64,000 bases of DNA from GCA-003244245 sp052390115 (GCA_052390115.1 JBQTHE010000057.1:22224-86223); one strand, 5' to 3'; counted from the stretch's first letter, positions 48,761-57,520 are shown. The notes: a model not told the origin generated them from the sequence alone. Program-made: numbers and translations.

Positions 48761-48919
48761 GTGAACGAGCCCGAGCACGTCGAGGTGGCCCTGCCCGAGC
48801 TGAACTGCATCGATGAGCCCCGGGGTGGGGCCGTTGCCTGGGCGCTGCTGGTCGTGGTTGTGACTCTGGCCGTCGGCATTCTTCTGGCGGTGATCTGGGC
48901 GGCCAGCGCTGCCTGGTAG
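48761..48919 (+). CDS. Small single-span membrane protein, 52 residues
   Basis: GTG 48761 follows AGGAG at 48751-48755 and opens a 53-codon frame: MNEPEHVEVALPELNCIDEP, then a membrane segment WALLVVVVTLAVGILLAVIW and a short end. Acidic, cytoplasm-facing N-terminus with one helix. Missed by typical length cut-offs, but the ribosome-binding site and composition support it. Confidence 0.5.
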   Translation: MNEPEHVEVALPELNCIDEPRGGAVAWALLVVVVTLAVGILLAVIWAASAAW

Positions 48920-49184
48920 CACTCCCACGCGGCAGCTGGCGCAACCGGGTCGAGCAGCCGACGTCCTATCCGGGTCGCAGCAAGACGAGCGACGCACCGT
49001 GATCGCGGTCGGATACCACCCGCTCGTAACCGGCGTCTGAGCCGCTGGGAGGGCGACCGGCAGGAGCGGGTGCGCTACGTGGGATGCCGGACTATGGCGT
49101 CTTCCGCAGATCTTCGGGCTGATGGCCAGCCCTGCTGCTCCTGGCTCGGCAATAATGTCCAAGGTCGGTCGACCACGTCACCAA
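48920..49184. other. Gene debris and non-coding sequence
   Basis: No intact gene. On the minus strand, ~48966-49050 reads AGYERVVSDRDHGASLVLLR before a stop, which looks like the orphaned C-terminal end of an enzyme. Nothing upstream of it is coding in that frame for a full domain. Confidence 0.4.
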
Positions 49185-49262
49185 GGACATAACTGCCGTG
49201 AACTCGGCATCACCGACGTCCTTGGTAGGGCGAAACGTCCGTGACGTCGAGTTCACGGGCCT
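49185..49262. repeat. Dispersed ~78-bp hairpin element, copy 2
   Basis: This is the partner of 38072-38149. CCGTGAACTCG pairs with CGAGTTCACGG at the outer ends; in this copy CCAAGGAC (starting at 49181) also pairs with GTCCTTGG, offering an alternative stem. It directly adjoins the truncated epimerase fragment. Confidence 0.8.
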
Positions 49263-49263
49263 T

Positions 49264-49426
49264 ACGACAGTGTTGCCCGCCGGGTCGGCGCCACAGAAGG
49301 CAGCCACGGCGCCGCTGGGCACCCGCCGCGAAGTGCGAACGCGACAGGCTCATGACCAGGGCGCACCAGCGCGGCGGTGACCGCGGTCCCGACGAACCCG
49401 GCTGCGCCAGTGGCCAGAACACGCAC
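49264..49426 (-). pseudogene. 5' fragment of an NAD(P)-dependent epimerase/dehydratase
   Basis: From GTG 49426 the frame reads VRVLATGAAGFVGTAVTAAL then VRPGHEPVAFALR, the classic GxxGxxG start of SDR epimerases. Similarity stops after ~32 residues, close to the hairpin repeat at 49185-49262, where the rest of the gene has been lost. Confidence 0.6.
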
Positions 49427-49485
49427 GGCCTCAGTGTGCCAGCGGCGTGTGGCGATGCAAACTTTTGCACCCAGGCACAGAGGAA

Positions 49486-50460
49486 TCATTTGATCGCCTG
49501 GAGTGCATCGTTAACCTCCTTTGCCGCCCCAAGTAGATCGGCGATGACCTTCTCGCTGAGTTCAAGATCTAGAGGTATAGGTTCGTTATCAACAAGGTTC
49601 TCATCCGTGTCAGGGAGGTGGAACTCCCAGTGCTCTCTCACTGGACGGCGAGCCAGACTTGTTTTCAGATACGGAGCGGTATACAGCCCCAGATTATGCA
49701 CCAGAGCGTTTCGAAACTCTCGTGCGTGCTCTATGTCCTGCCAGCTAGGCGGCTTTTCAAGCTCGATCTGGACAAAGTCCTTGTATCGACGTTTCAAATC
49801 GTCAAATCGGCGGTCCCCACTTTCGCCGTTCCTCCTCGACGAGTTTGGCTAGAACAGGATACTCACGCAAGTCGTGCTTGAGGCAAACTCCAGACAACTG
49901 GCGCACGAGATAAACGTTGAAAGTCTCCCACGCCGTGATGATCGCAGTCGAATACAGTGTCCGAGCGTCAATCAGTGGCGGAACCCAAAGGCAATCAGTT
50001 TGCTGCCGCCACGCGCCTCCACGGGGCTAAAACCCTATCCTGGCGCTGCCCTGCGAAGCGCCTGCTGAACAGCTCGGCATGCCCGACTACTGCCTTGCGG
50101 CGCAATCCTCCTACGCCCGAGGCATCCCACCGACGAAAGAGCATGGTCGCGCGCTCAAGAGCATCAAGCGCATCGTCGCTCACGGACTCCGGAGAGACCA
50201 GCGGGACAACAGCCAATACCTGTGCCAGCCAGCGACGAACCGGCTGCAACAGAATGGCACCTGACATGATAGTGAGTTCCTGCAGTACTTCACGGCGACT
50301 GGCAATATCCATGGCCGCAAACCGTTCCATGAGTGTACCGATCTGCGCCGACGTCATATCGCCCAACAGCGACAATAGCAGTGCATCGCCGGGCTGACGC
50401 TGGAGATCCTCAGGCTCAGCCAGCAGGTCATGGAATCGGGCGCAGCGTCCGAAAGGAGGG
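49486..50460 (-). pseudogene. Frameshifted HEPN-like gene
   Basis: Three minus-strand pieces in different frames appear to be one protein: ~50460-49995 (LLGDMTSAQIGTLMERFAAM...), ~49990-49815 (LIDARTLYSTAIITAWETFN...LAKLVEEERRKWG) and 49797-49486 (RRYKDFVQIELEKPP...). The last has RNALVH, the Rx4H motif of HEPN ribonuclease/scaffold domains, in EHAREFRNALVHNLGLYTAP. Frame changes near 49990 and 49810 break it, and no clear start is seen. GC content and codon choice (for example AAT, TTA, ATA-rich patches) differ from neighbours, suggesting acquisition. The first part may instead be a separate gene. Confidence 0.5.
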
Positions 50461-50499
50461 GCATCCCCGGTGACTGGCCCCTTCCCGGAGCAGGCTTAG

Positions 50500-50925
50500 C
50501 CGGGAGACATAGACGATCGGCAGTTCAACCACGCGAGCTCAGCAGTCCACCGGAAAGTCTCAGTCAAAGGCAGCGGTCGCGTCTCAGCGACCGTAGTCGT
50601 AATTGCGCGGCACGGCAAGGTGTGGGTATCGATTACGCCGCCATTCACCTGGGAAGCCATTATGGAGCCCGGGAAGGTGGATGAGATGATCCGGACACTC
50701 GGGCTGGCTCGAGAAGATGCGAAGAAGCTGGCCACGGTACGTAGTACGCGGGCCCGTAGAGGTGAGGCAGGGGCCAGGTGTCTGAAGGACGGGTGTAGGT
50801 CAGCTTCTTCGGGTCTGGGTGAGGTCGTTCAAGGCAAGCCCTTCCTTCGGGAAGGCGTTGCGGCAGGCACGGTCGTTTCAAGATCGCAGCGGCTCGGGCG
50901 ATGGATGCGCAAAAGGTTCCATTAG
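50500..50925 (+). pseudogene. Start-less ORF with conserved-looking core
   Basis: From a stop at 50497 the frame reads through VSVKGSGRVSATVVVIARHG, KVWVSITPPFTWEAIMEPGK, VDEMIRTLGLAREDAKKLA. This looks like a genuine small-protein core, but the frame has no ATG or GTG before GTG 50620, which would cut the core in half. After ~50720 the sequence looks random. Either a rare start is used or the 5' end has been lost. Confidence 0.35.
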
Positions 50926-50971
50926 ACGGCCAGCGGGTGCCCCGCGACCTGCAAAAGGTTCCACTTGGCGG
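50909..50971. repeat. Two direct repeats around GCAAAAGGTTCCA
   Basis: GCAAAAGGTTCCA followed by a similar 8 bp occurs at 50909-50929 and 50951-50971, exactly 42 bp apart, downstream of the iron-boxed operon. Confidence 0.6.
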
Positions 50972-51065
50972 TCCCGGGCCCCGGGTGGCTCCCTCGACCA
51001 GCGAGAAAGCGGGCAAGTGGGCGCTACGCGGTGCCGCGAACGCGAACATCTCCATCGGACAAGTT

Positions 51066-52316
51066 CTAGCTGTCCGAGAGCCAGGGGAGGAACCCGTCGA
51101 GGAACCGCTCCGTCGCGGGCATGAAGTGGCTGCCGTAGTGGCTGAGCGGGTCCAGGGTCGCGACGATCAGGGTGCCGGGGGTGGATACCCGGTCGACGTA
51201 GAGCAGCGCGTCCCCGGCGGGGAGCTCGAGGAGCACCTCGGCGCCCTCGGGTGGTGACAGCACACCGTGGTAGTGCCAGGTGCAGTCGGGCACCCCCAGG
51301 TACTGGAACAGCGGGTGGTCCGGGTCGGGGGTGCGCAGGCCGAGCTCGGCACCCGGCTCGAGCCACCACCAGAAGTTCGTGGGGCGGTGCTCCCACCGCA
51401 CGCCGGGCAGGAACGCCGGCAGCGGCTCGCCGCCGGAGAAGGCGATCACCGTGCCACCCGCGTCGAGCAGGTCCAGCACGCGGCGCGCTCCGGCCTCGAG
51501 CAGGCCATGGTGCATCCGCTCGGGGATGACGAGTCCGTCCAGGCCGGTGAGGTCGGTGTCGGCGAGATCCGGTAGGTACACCGTGCCGCCGGTGAGGTGG
51601 CGAGCGTACTTGGGAGTGGTGAGCGCGCGGTGGTGCGGCGCGGAGCCCCCGTAGACCGCGGCGAGGCCGCCGCCGGCCAGCGACGTCAGGGCCGCCGCGG
51701 CGTCCGTCTGGCGGGGGGCGGGGCCCGGCCGGATCCGGGACTGCGCACGGACCCAATCCAGGAGCTGTTCCGGGATCCGCTGCGCGGTGCCGCCTGCGCT
51801 TCCCCCGTAACCGAGCAGGTCGCAGCTGGCCTGGACCAGGATCGTGCCTGCGGTGGTCACCCGGTCGACGTAGGTCGCGGGCTGCCCACCGGCCAGCCGG
51901 ACGAGAACCTCCGCGCCGTCGGGCACCGGGTGATGCCCGCGCGCGAAGAAGCCGGCCACGCCGCGCCGGAAGGTGAGGTCGTCGGCCTCGACACCGTCGA
52001 AGACGGGGTGCTCGGCGATCTCCGCGACGCGGTAGGCGCGCAGCGACGGCGGGGCCAGCGGGACGAACGGGGCCGCGCCGGGTAGCCAGTCCCGGTGCAG
52101 GTGGCCGCCGAACACGACCACACCGCCCGCGTCGAGGTAGTCCCGGATGATGTCGCGGTGCTGGGCGAGGTGCTCCTGGTCGGCCATCGCGGACACGATC
52201 AGCCCGGCGTAGCCGGAGAGGTCGGTCTCGGCGAGCGCGTAGAGGTCCACCCGGTCGGTACCGCGCGGCCGCATCTCCGGGGACCGGATATCCATGTCGA
52301 GTGTGGCGACGGTCAT
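51066..52316 (-). CDS. Protein C: two-domain fusion of the A and B family (unrecognised, GATase-like)
   Basis: The 416-residue cytoplasmic protein has no signal or membrane segment. Residues ~1-205 align with protein A (58148): GLIVSAMADQEHL, LDAGGVVVFGGHLHRDWLPG, AEHPVFDGV, GAEVLVRLAGG, YVDRVTTAGTI. Residues ~210-416 align with protein B (57517): WHYHGVLSPPEGAEVLLELP, YVDRVSTPGTLIVATLDPLS, FLDGFLPWL. The halves also resemble each other. The alternating strands and helices recall ThuA/class-I-GATase-like folds, but no Cys/Ser nucleophile motif is visible. It is last in the iron-boxed operon, 12 bp after the ATPase. ATG 52316 has AGGAGGAG. Confidence 0.7.
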   Translation of the reverse strand: MTVATLDMDIRSPEMRPRGTDRVDLYALAETDLSGYAGLIVSAMADQEHLAQHRDIIRDYLDAGGVVVFGGHLHRDWLPGAAPFVPLAPPSLRAYRVAEIAEHPVFDGVEADDLTFRRGVAGFFARGHHPVPDGAEVLVRLAGGQPATYVDRVTTAGTILVQASCDLLGYGGSAGGTAQRIPEQLLDWVRAQSRIRPGPAPRQTDAAAALTSLAGGGLAAVYGGSAPHHRALTTPKYARHLTGGTVYLPDLADTDLTGLDGLVIPERMHHGLLEAGARRVLDLLDAGGTVIAFSGGEPLPAFLPGVRWEHRPTNFWWWLEPGAELGLRTPDPDHPLFQYLGVPDCTWHYHGVLSPPEGAEVLLELPAGDALLYVDRVSTPGTLIVATLDPLSHYGSHFMPATERFLDGFLPWLSDS

Positions 52317-52328
52317 GGGGACTCCTCC

Positions 52329-53111
52329 TCAGGCGGTGCGATGGTGCAGCCGTCGGGCCGCATTGATCAACGCGCGGGTGTAGGGATGCTCGGGCCGGGT
52401 CAGGACCGCGCCGGTGGGTCCCTGCTCGACGACCCGACCGCCGCGCAGGACGACGAGGCGGTCACACGAACGCTGGGCGAGTGCCAGGTCGTGGGTGATG
52501 TGCAGGACCGCCAGCCCGTGGCTGGCGCGCAGCTCCTCGATGAGGTCGGTCAGCTCGGCGCGCAGCGAGGCGTCGAGCATCTGGGTGGGCTCGTCGGCGA
52601 GGATCAGCCGGGGCCGGGTGACGAGCGCACGGGCGAACGCGACCCGCTGCCGCTCGCCACCGGAAAGCTGGTGGGGGTAGCGGGCAAGGTAGCGCTCGGC
52701 TGGCAGGTGCACCGCGGCAAGGGCGTCGCGCACCCGGTCCTCCCGGTCTCCGAGCCGGTGGATTACCAGGGGCTCCGCGACGATCCGCGCCACCGTGAGG
52801 GTCGGCGGCAGCGCGGAATAGGGGTCCTGGAACACGAGGTGCATCTCGCGGCGACGGGCTCGCAGCTCCGCGCGAGACATGGTGGCCAGGTCGGTCCCTT
52901 CGAGCAGGATCCGTCCGGAATTTGGCCGCACGAGGCCCACCACGGCCCGCGCCACGGTCGACTTACCCGCCCCGGATCCGCCGACTAGCCCGACGGTCTC
53001 GCCGGAAGCCACGTCGAGGTCGACGTCGACGAGGGCCGGCACCCGCCCTCCGGCCCGCCGGAATGTCACCGACAACCCTTCCACGGCCAGCAGCGGTGTC
53101 ACCTCGGTCAT
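52329..53111 (-). CDS. Opp/Nik-type ABC transporter ATP-binding protein
   Basis: The 260-residue ATPase has Walker A GGSGAGKSTVA, Q-loop VFQDPYSALPP, signature LSGGERQR, Walker B LILADEPT and the H-loop HITHD. The C-terminal HPYTRALI is typical of OppF/NikE-type subunits. ATG 53111 (MTEVTPLLAVEG) is chosen because GGAGG lies 7 nt upstream within the third copy of a 38-39-bp repeat; two upstream copies offer alternative starts. Confidence 0.92.
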   Translation of the reverse strand: MTEVTPLLAVEGLSVTFRRAGGRVPALVDVDLDVASGETVGLVGGSGAGKSTVARAVVGLVRPNSGRILLEGTDLATMSRAELRARRREMHLVFQDPYSALPPTLTVARIVAEPLVIHRLGDREDRVRDALAAVHLPAERYLARYPHQLSGGERQRVAFARALVTRPRLILADEPTQMLDASLRAELTDLIEELRASHGLAVLHITHDLALAQRSCDRLVVLRGGRVVEQGPTGAVLTRPEHPYTRALINAARRLHHRTA

Positions 53112-53220
53112 CCTGGCCGCCTCCGCGGGAGGGAGCGCGTCGGCTGTCATCGGGCCGCCTCCGCGGGAGGGAGCACGTGGGCTGTCATCTGGCCGCCTCC
53201 GCGGGAGGGAGCGCGTCGGC
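53112..53220. repeat. 38-39-bp tandem repeat carrying a Shine-Dalgarno and ATG, at a gene junction
   Basis: Units 53112-53150 (39 bp), 53151-53188 (38 bp) and 53189-53220 (partial, 32 bp) are nearly identical. Each reads, on the minus strand, DALPPAEAA with GCGGAGG 7 nt before an ATG. The first copy (right side) forms the C-terminus of the permease-ATPase; the middle gives a mini-ORF; the last leads into the next gene. Confidence 0.9.
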
Positions 53221-54906
53221 GGGCAGCCGCAGCCGCGGCGTCGCCTCGACCAGCCGCCGAGTGTACGGATGCACGGGGTCTCCGACCACCTGCGCGGCCG
53301 GCCCGAGCTCGACCACCGAACCCGACCGCATCACCGCGATCCGGTCGGCGATCCCCTCGATCAGCGGCAGGTCGTGCGACACGACGAGCACGGCGAGCCC
53401 CAGCCGCCGCCGCAGCTCGTCGAGCAGCTCCAACACCTCAGCCTGCACCAGCACGTCGAGCCCGCTGGTCGGTTCGTCGGCGATCAGCACGGCCGGCTGC
53501 CCGGCCAGCGCGATCGCGATCACCACCCGCTGCCGCATACCTCCGGACAGCTGGTGCGGGTAGTCCCGGGCGTGGGAGGGATCCAGAGCCACCAGCTCGA
53601 GCAGCTCCGCGACCCGCTCCCGCACGGCGTCGCGGCTCATCCGCCCCCGGACCGCCGGCCCATGCGCGGTGAGCGCCTCGCCGAGCTGATCGCCGACGGT
53701 CCGCACCGGGTTCAGCGCACTCGCGGCCTCCTGCGGGATCAGCCCGATGCACCGGCCGCGCACGCTTCGCAGCGCCCGCGGCGAGAGCGCAGCCATGTCG
53801 TGCCCGCATACCAGCACCCGGCCGCCGGTGACCCGCGCGGCTGCGGGTAGCAGGCCGAGAGCCGCACCGGCGACGGTGGACTTGCCGCTGCCGGACTCCC
53901 CCACGAGACCGACCAACTCGCCGCGCGCCACAGAGAGACTCACCCCGCCCACTGCGATGCGGTCGCCGTAGACCACGGTGAGCTCGTCGATCACCAGCGG
54001 GTGGGTTGGCGGCTGTTTGAGACCGCCGGGACCCGGGTTGGTAGCTCTTGGAGAGCTGCCAACGCGCAGCGAGGGGCGGGCCCGCTCCTCGAAGGCGAAG
54101 GCGAGCAGGGCGAAGGACAGCACCGTCAGCGCGATCGCGACGCCAGGTGGGAGGACCCACCACAGCCACGCATCGGTGAGGAAGGCGCTGCGGGACTGCG
54201 CCAGCGACAGCATCGTGCCCCAGCTCTTCGCGGTGATGTCTCCGAGCCCGAGGAAGGCCAGCGACGCCTCGAGCAGGATCGCCGTCTTCGTGGCGAGCAC
54301 GAACTGGGGTACGACGAGGGGGGCCACCGCGGGTAGCACATGGCGCGGCAGGACGTGACCGGCCCGCCCACCCATCGCCCGCAGGGCCTGGATATGGTCG
54401 TGCTCGCGCAGCGACAGCACCTGGGACCGCAGCTCCCGGGCAGTCCCCGCCCAGATCACCGACGCGATGACGAGTACCTGGGTGGACAGACCAGGCCCGA
54501 GGAAAACCCCGATCACGATCGTGAGTGGCAACACCGGCAGCGCGAGGACGACGTCCACCAACCGCATCAGTACCGCGTCCACCCAGCCGCGGGCGTAGCC
54601 GGCGACCACGCCGATCGCCGTGCCGAAGACGGTGGCGGCGAGCGCGGCGACGATCCCCACGACCAGCGAGATCCGAGCTCCGTAGATCAGCTCGGAGAGC
54701 AGGTCCTGGCCGATGTCGTTGGTGCCCAGCGGGTGCGCCGCCGACGGCGAGGCGAACGGGGTTCCCACCCGTGCGGTGGGGTCATACGGCGCCAGCAGCG
54801 GCGCGATGAGGGCCATCGTGACCAGCAGACCGAGAATCGTCGCACCGGCGATCGCGAAGTGGCGGGAGCGTTTTCCGATCGTCCAGGCGCCTGCGATCGT
54901 GATCAC
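53185..54906 (-). CDS. Fused ABC permease-ATPase (Opp/Nik type, OppC-OppD-like)
   Basis: The 573-residue chain joins an N-terminal permease (residues ~1-275: six membrane segments, GTNDIGQDLLSELIYGARIS, EAA-type loop ALRAMGGRAGHVLPRHVLP) to a complete ATPase (Walker A GESGSGKST, Q-loop LIPQEAASALNP, LSGGMRQR, LIADEPTSGLDV, HDLPLIEG, and HPYTRRLVEA at the end). The parts are linked by a Pro/Gly-rich stretch. Such fusions occur in actinobacterial Opp/Nik systems. GTG 54906 overlaps the upstream permease stop by 4 bp. Confidence 0.92.
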   Translation of the reverse strand: MITIAGAWTIGKRSRHFAIAGATILGLLVTMALIAPLLAPYDPTARVGTPFASPSAAHPLGTNDIGQDLLSELIYGARISLVVGIVAALAATVFGTAIGVVAGYARGWVDAVLMRLVDVVLALPVLPLTIVIGVFLGPGLSTQVLVIASVIWAGTARELRSQVLSLREHDHIQALRAMGGRAGHVLPRHVLPAVAPLVVPQFVLATKTAILLEASLAFLGLGDITAKSWGTMLSLAQSRSAFLTDAWLWWVLPPGVAIALTVLSFALLAFAFEERARPSLRVGSSPRATNPGPGGLKQPPTHPLVIDELTVVYGDRIAVGGVSLSVARGELVGLVGESGSGKSTVAGAALGLLPAAARVTGGRVLVCGHDMAALSPRALRSVRGRCIGLIPQEAASALNPVRTVGDQLGEALTAHGPAVRGRMSRDAVRERVAELLELVALDPSHARDYPHQLSGGMRQRVVIAIALAGQPAVLIADEPTSGLDVLVQAEVLELLDELRRRLGLAVLVVSHDLPLIEGIADRIAVMRSGSVVELGPAAQVVGDPVHPYTRRLVEATPRLRLPADALPPAEAAR

Positions 54907-55904
54907 CCGACCCGCTCCAGGGCAGCAGCAGATCCGCTGCGCCCGACCCGGGGATCGAGCAGCGGGTAGGTCGCGTCGGCGAGCACGTTGGCGGCGACGA
55001 CCCCCACGGTGACGATCAGGAAGGCACCCTGCAGCAGCGGGTAGTCGCGCGCGATGACCGCCTCGTAGATCAACCGGCCGATGCCGGGGTAGGCGAAGAC
55101 CGTCTCCACCACCACCGCGCCGGAGACCAGGGCGCCCACCGCGAGGGTAAGGTTCGTATACACCGGCAGCAGTGCGGTGCGCAGCGCGTGCCGCACCGCG
55201 ATGCGGCGTTCGGAGATCCCGGCGGAGCGGGCCAGCCGGACGAACGCCTCGTCGAGCACCGAGGTCATCGAGGCGCGAGCCAGCAGGAAGATCGACCCCA
55301 GGGTGGCGAGGGTGAGGGTCGCGACCGGGAGCACCAGCCGCTGCGCCACCTCGACCCAGCCCGCGGCGCCATCCGCGGTGATCGCCACGGCGCCGTAGGA
55401 GGGGAACCAGCCGAGCTCGACCGAGAACACCGCGATGAGCAGCATCCCGATCCAGAACCCGGGCATGGCGTCCACCGCGAGCACGCCCGTGACCATCCCC
55501 GCGTCGCGCCGACTGCCCCGCCGCCACGCAGCCACCGCGCCGAGCAGCGTCCCGAGGACGAAGGCCAGCAGCGTCGCGATGCCGACCAACGCCAGCGTCC
55601 ACGGCAGTCGCTCGGCCAGCACGTCGAGGACCGGGCGGTTGTAGTCGACGGAGACGCCGAGGTCGCCGCGGACCAGCCCGGCCCAGAACGACCCGTACTG
55701 CTCGATCAGGCTCTCGTCGAGCCCGTAGGCCGCCCGGAGCTCCGCGATCTGGTCGTCCGTCAAGCCTGCGGTCTCTCCCCCGTAGAGGTAGGTGACCGGG
55801 TCACCGGGGGCGAGGTGCGGCAGCAGGAAGTTCACCGTGGTGGCGACGATCAGCACCAGCACGTACTGCCCGGCCCGGCCTAGCACTCGGGGCAGCCGGC
55901 TCAT
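54903..55904 (-). CDS. Opp/Nik-type ABC permease (OppB-like)
   Basis: The 333-residue inner-membrane subunit has six hydrophobic segments, the N-terminal LPHLAPGDPVTYLYGG block typical of DppB/NikB and the EAA-type loop LARSAGISERRIAVRHALR. ATG 55904 overlaps the substrate-binding-protein stop (ATGA), so its synthesis is coupled to it. It pairs with the permease half of the next gene to form the channel. Confidence 0.92.
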   Translation of the reverse strand: MSRLPRVLGRAGQYVLVLIVATTVNFLLPHLAPGDPVTYLYGGETAGLTDDQIAELRAAYGLDESLIEQYGSFWAGLVRGDLGVSVDYNRPVLDVLAERLPWTLALVGIATLLAFVLGTLLGAVAAWRRGSRRDAGMVTGVLAVDAMPGFWIGMLLIAVFSVELGWFPSYGAVAITADGAAGWVEVAQRLVLPVATLTLATLGSIFLLARASMTSVLDEAFVRLARSAGISERRIAVRHALRTALLPVYTNLTLAVGALVSGAVVVETVFAYPGIGRLIYEAVIARDYPLLQGAFLIVTVGVVAANVLADATYPLLDPRVGRSGSAAALERVG

Positions 55905-57520
55905 CGTCCGGGCTCGATGATGGCCCCGGCTTCCCGCGCCACCTCCCGAGGCAGCAGGGACCACTTGTGGATGATGCCGTAGCCGGGGGACTCGACCCAC
56001 CCGTCGAACGCCTCCGGGCGGTAAGCCTGCTCCCCGGACGGGTAGTGCAGCGGGATCGAGGTGGGCTGGCTGTTGAACAGCTCCTGCATCCGGAAACCGA
56101 CGGCCGCCCTCGCCTCGATCGTCTCCGTCGCCTTCCACTCCGCGACCAATGCCTCGAACGCCGGGTAGGGCACGTCGGGCAGCTTCCACAGGTACCCGGA
56201 GAAATGGGACATGATGAACTGCGTCGGGTCCGCGACGCCGTGTGCGGTGATGTTGTTGACGTAGATGTCGTAGTTCTTCGAGTCGAGCAGGTCCGACAGC
56301 GCCCCGGTGTCGAGCGTCTCGACCGTCGCAGCGATGCCGACCTCGGCCAGCTGTTCGGTCACCAGCTGCGTAGCCCGCACCCGGATGGGGACGCTGCCGT
56401 CGACGTAGATCGTGTAGGACAGCGGACCGGTCGGCCCTTCCCGGATGCCGTCATCGTCGGTGTCGGTGAATCCGAGGCCGTTGAGGATCTGCCGCGCGGT
56501 CTGCGGCTCGTAGGGGGTGCGCAGGTTCGGGTTGGTCCACGGGGAATCAGGGTGCGGGTAGCCGCGATCGGCCGGCCGGCCCGATCCCAGCCACACCGCC
56601 TCGTGCAACTCGTTGCGGTCGATCGCAGCCGACAGTGCACGCCGGAACTCGGGGTTGTCGAACGGTGCGCGCTGGAAGTTGATCCGGAGTTCGGGGAACT
56701 GCAGCGCAGTGGTGGTGACCACCTCGATGTCGTCGGAGTTGCGGAACTGGTTAACCAGTTCCGGTGGGAGGAATTGCGTTGCGGCGTCGATCTCGCCCGT
56801 CTGCAGCGCCGTGAACGTGGTGGTCGGGCTCGGAATGATCGGCATGAGCAGCTCGTCGACCAGCGGTTCACCGGCGAAGTAATCGCGGTTGGCCTCGAAA
56901 CGGTAACTGCGCCCCGGCTGGTGATCCACCAGCCGGTACGGTCCCGTGCCCACCGGTAGCTCGTCGTAGCGCTCCGGGTCCTCGACCGTGTTCCAGATGT
57001 GCTCGGGCATCATCGGCACGTGGGCGAGCGTGACGCTGCCGAGGAACGGGCAGTTGAAGCCACAGGTCAGCTTGACCTCATGGGTGCCGAGCACCTCTAC
57101 CTGCGCGATGTGCGGCACCGTGGTGATGTGATGGGAGTAGGTGCCGCTGGGCACCCGCTTGAACCAGTCGATGGTGAACGCCACGTCGTCCGCGGTGAAC
57201 CGCTCCCCGTCGTGCCAGGTGACGTCCTCGCGCAGGGAGATCATCCAGGTCTTCGGATCGACATTGCGGACCTCGGTGGCCAGCCACGGCTGCGGATCCT
57301 GCGCGTACGGCGAGGGGGCGACCAACCTGTCGTAGACGAGGAAGGTCAGCGGGTCGTTGCTCTGGTTGAGGATGTTGAGCGGGCCGAAGTCCTCCTCGAC
57401 CGCAATGCGCAACTGATCAGGTTGCCCCGCTTGATCGTCCTCGGCGCCGCATCCGTTCGCCACCAGAGCGACGAGAGCCATGGACAAGACCGCGGAAACG
57501 GTGCGGTGAGTTCTCTTCAT
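55901..57520 (-). CDS. Family 5 solute-binding lipoprotein
   Basis: The 539-residue SBP has a signal ending ALVALVANGCGAE, with the lipobox cysteine at residue ~24, and the family 5 (Dpp/Nik/Cnt) fold: LRIAVEEDFGPLNILNQ, WMISLREDVTWHDGERFTADD, GTGPYRLVDH, RRALSAAIDRNEL. Family members bind peptides, opines, nickel chelates or metallophores. The ligand cannot be read from sequence, but the double iron box upstream favours an iron chelate. ATG 57520 overlaps the protein B stop by 4 bp. Confidence 0.92.
   Translation of the reverse strand: MKRTHRTVSAVLSMALVALVANGCGAEDDQAGQPDQLRIAVEEDFGPLNILNQSNDPLTFLVYDRLVAPSPYAQDPQPWLATEVRNVDPKTWMISLREDVTWHDGERFTADDVAFTIDWFKRVPSGTYSHHITTVPHIAQVEVLGTHEVKLTCGFNCPFLGSVTLAHVPMMPEHIWNTVEDPERYDELPVGTGPYRLVDHQPGRSYRFEANRDYFAGEPLVDELLMPIIPSPTTTFTALQTGEIDAATQFLPPELVNQFRNSDDIEVVTTTALQFPELRINFQRAPFDNPEFRRALSAAIDRNELHEAVWLGSGRPADRGYPHPDSPWTNPNLRTPYEPQTARQILNGLGFTDTDDDGIREGPTGPLSYTIYVDGSVPIRVRATQLVTEQLAEVGIAATVETLDTGALSDLLDSKNYDIYVNNITAHGVADPTQFIMSHFSGYLWKLPDVPYPAFEALVAEWKATETIEARAAVGFRMQELFNSQPTSIPLHYPSGEQAYRPEAFDGWVESPGYGIIHKWSLLPREVAREAGAIIEPGR

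Noticed and set aside
49185..49262. Attachment site or integrase-linked repeat
   Set aside because: No tRNA, integrase or flanking direct repeats were found; better described as a dispersed hairpin element.
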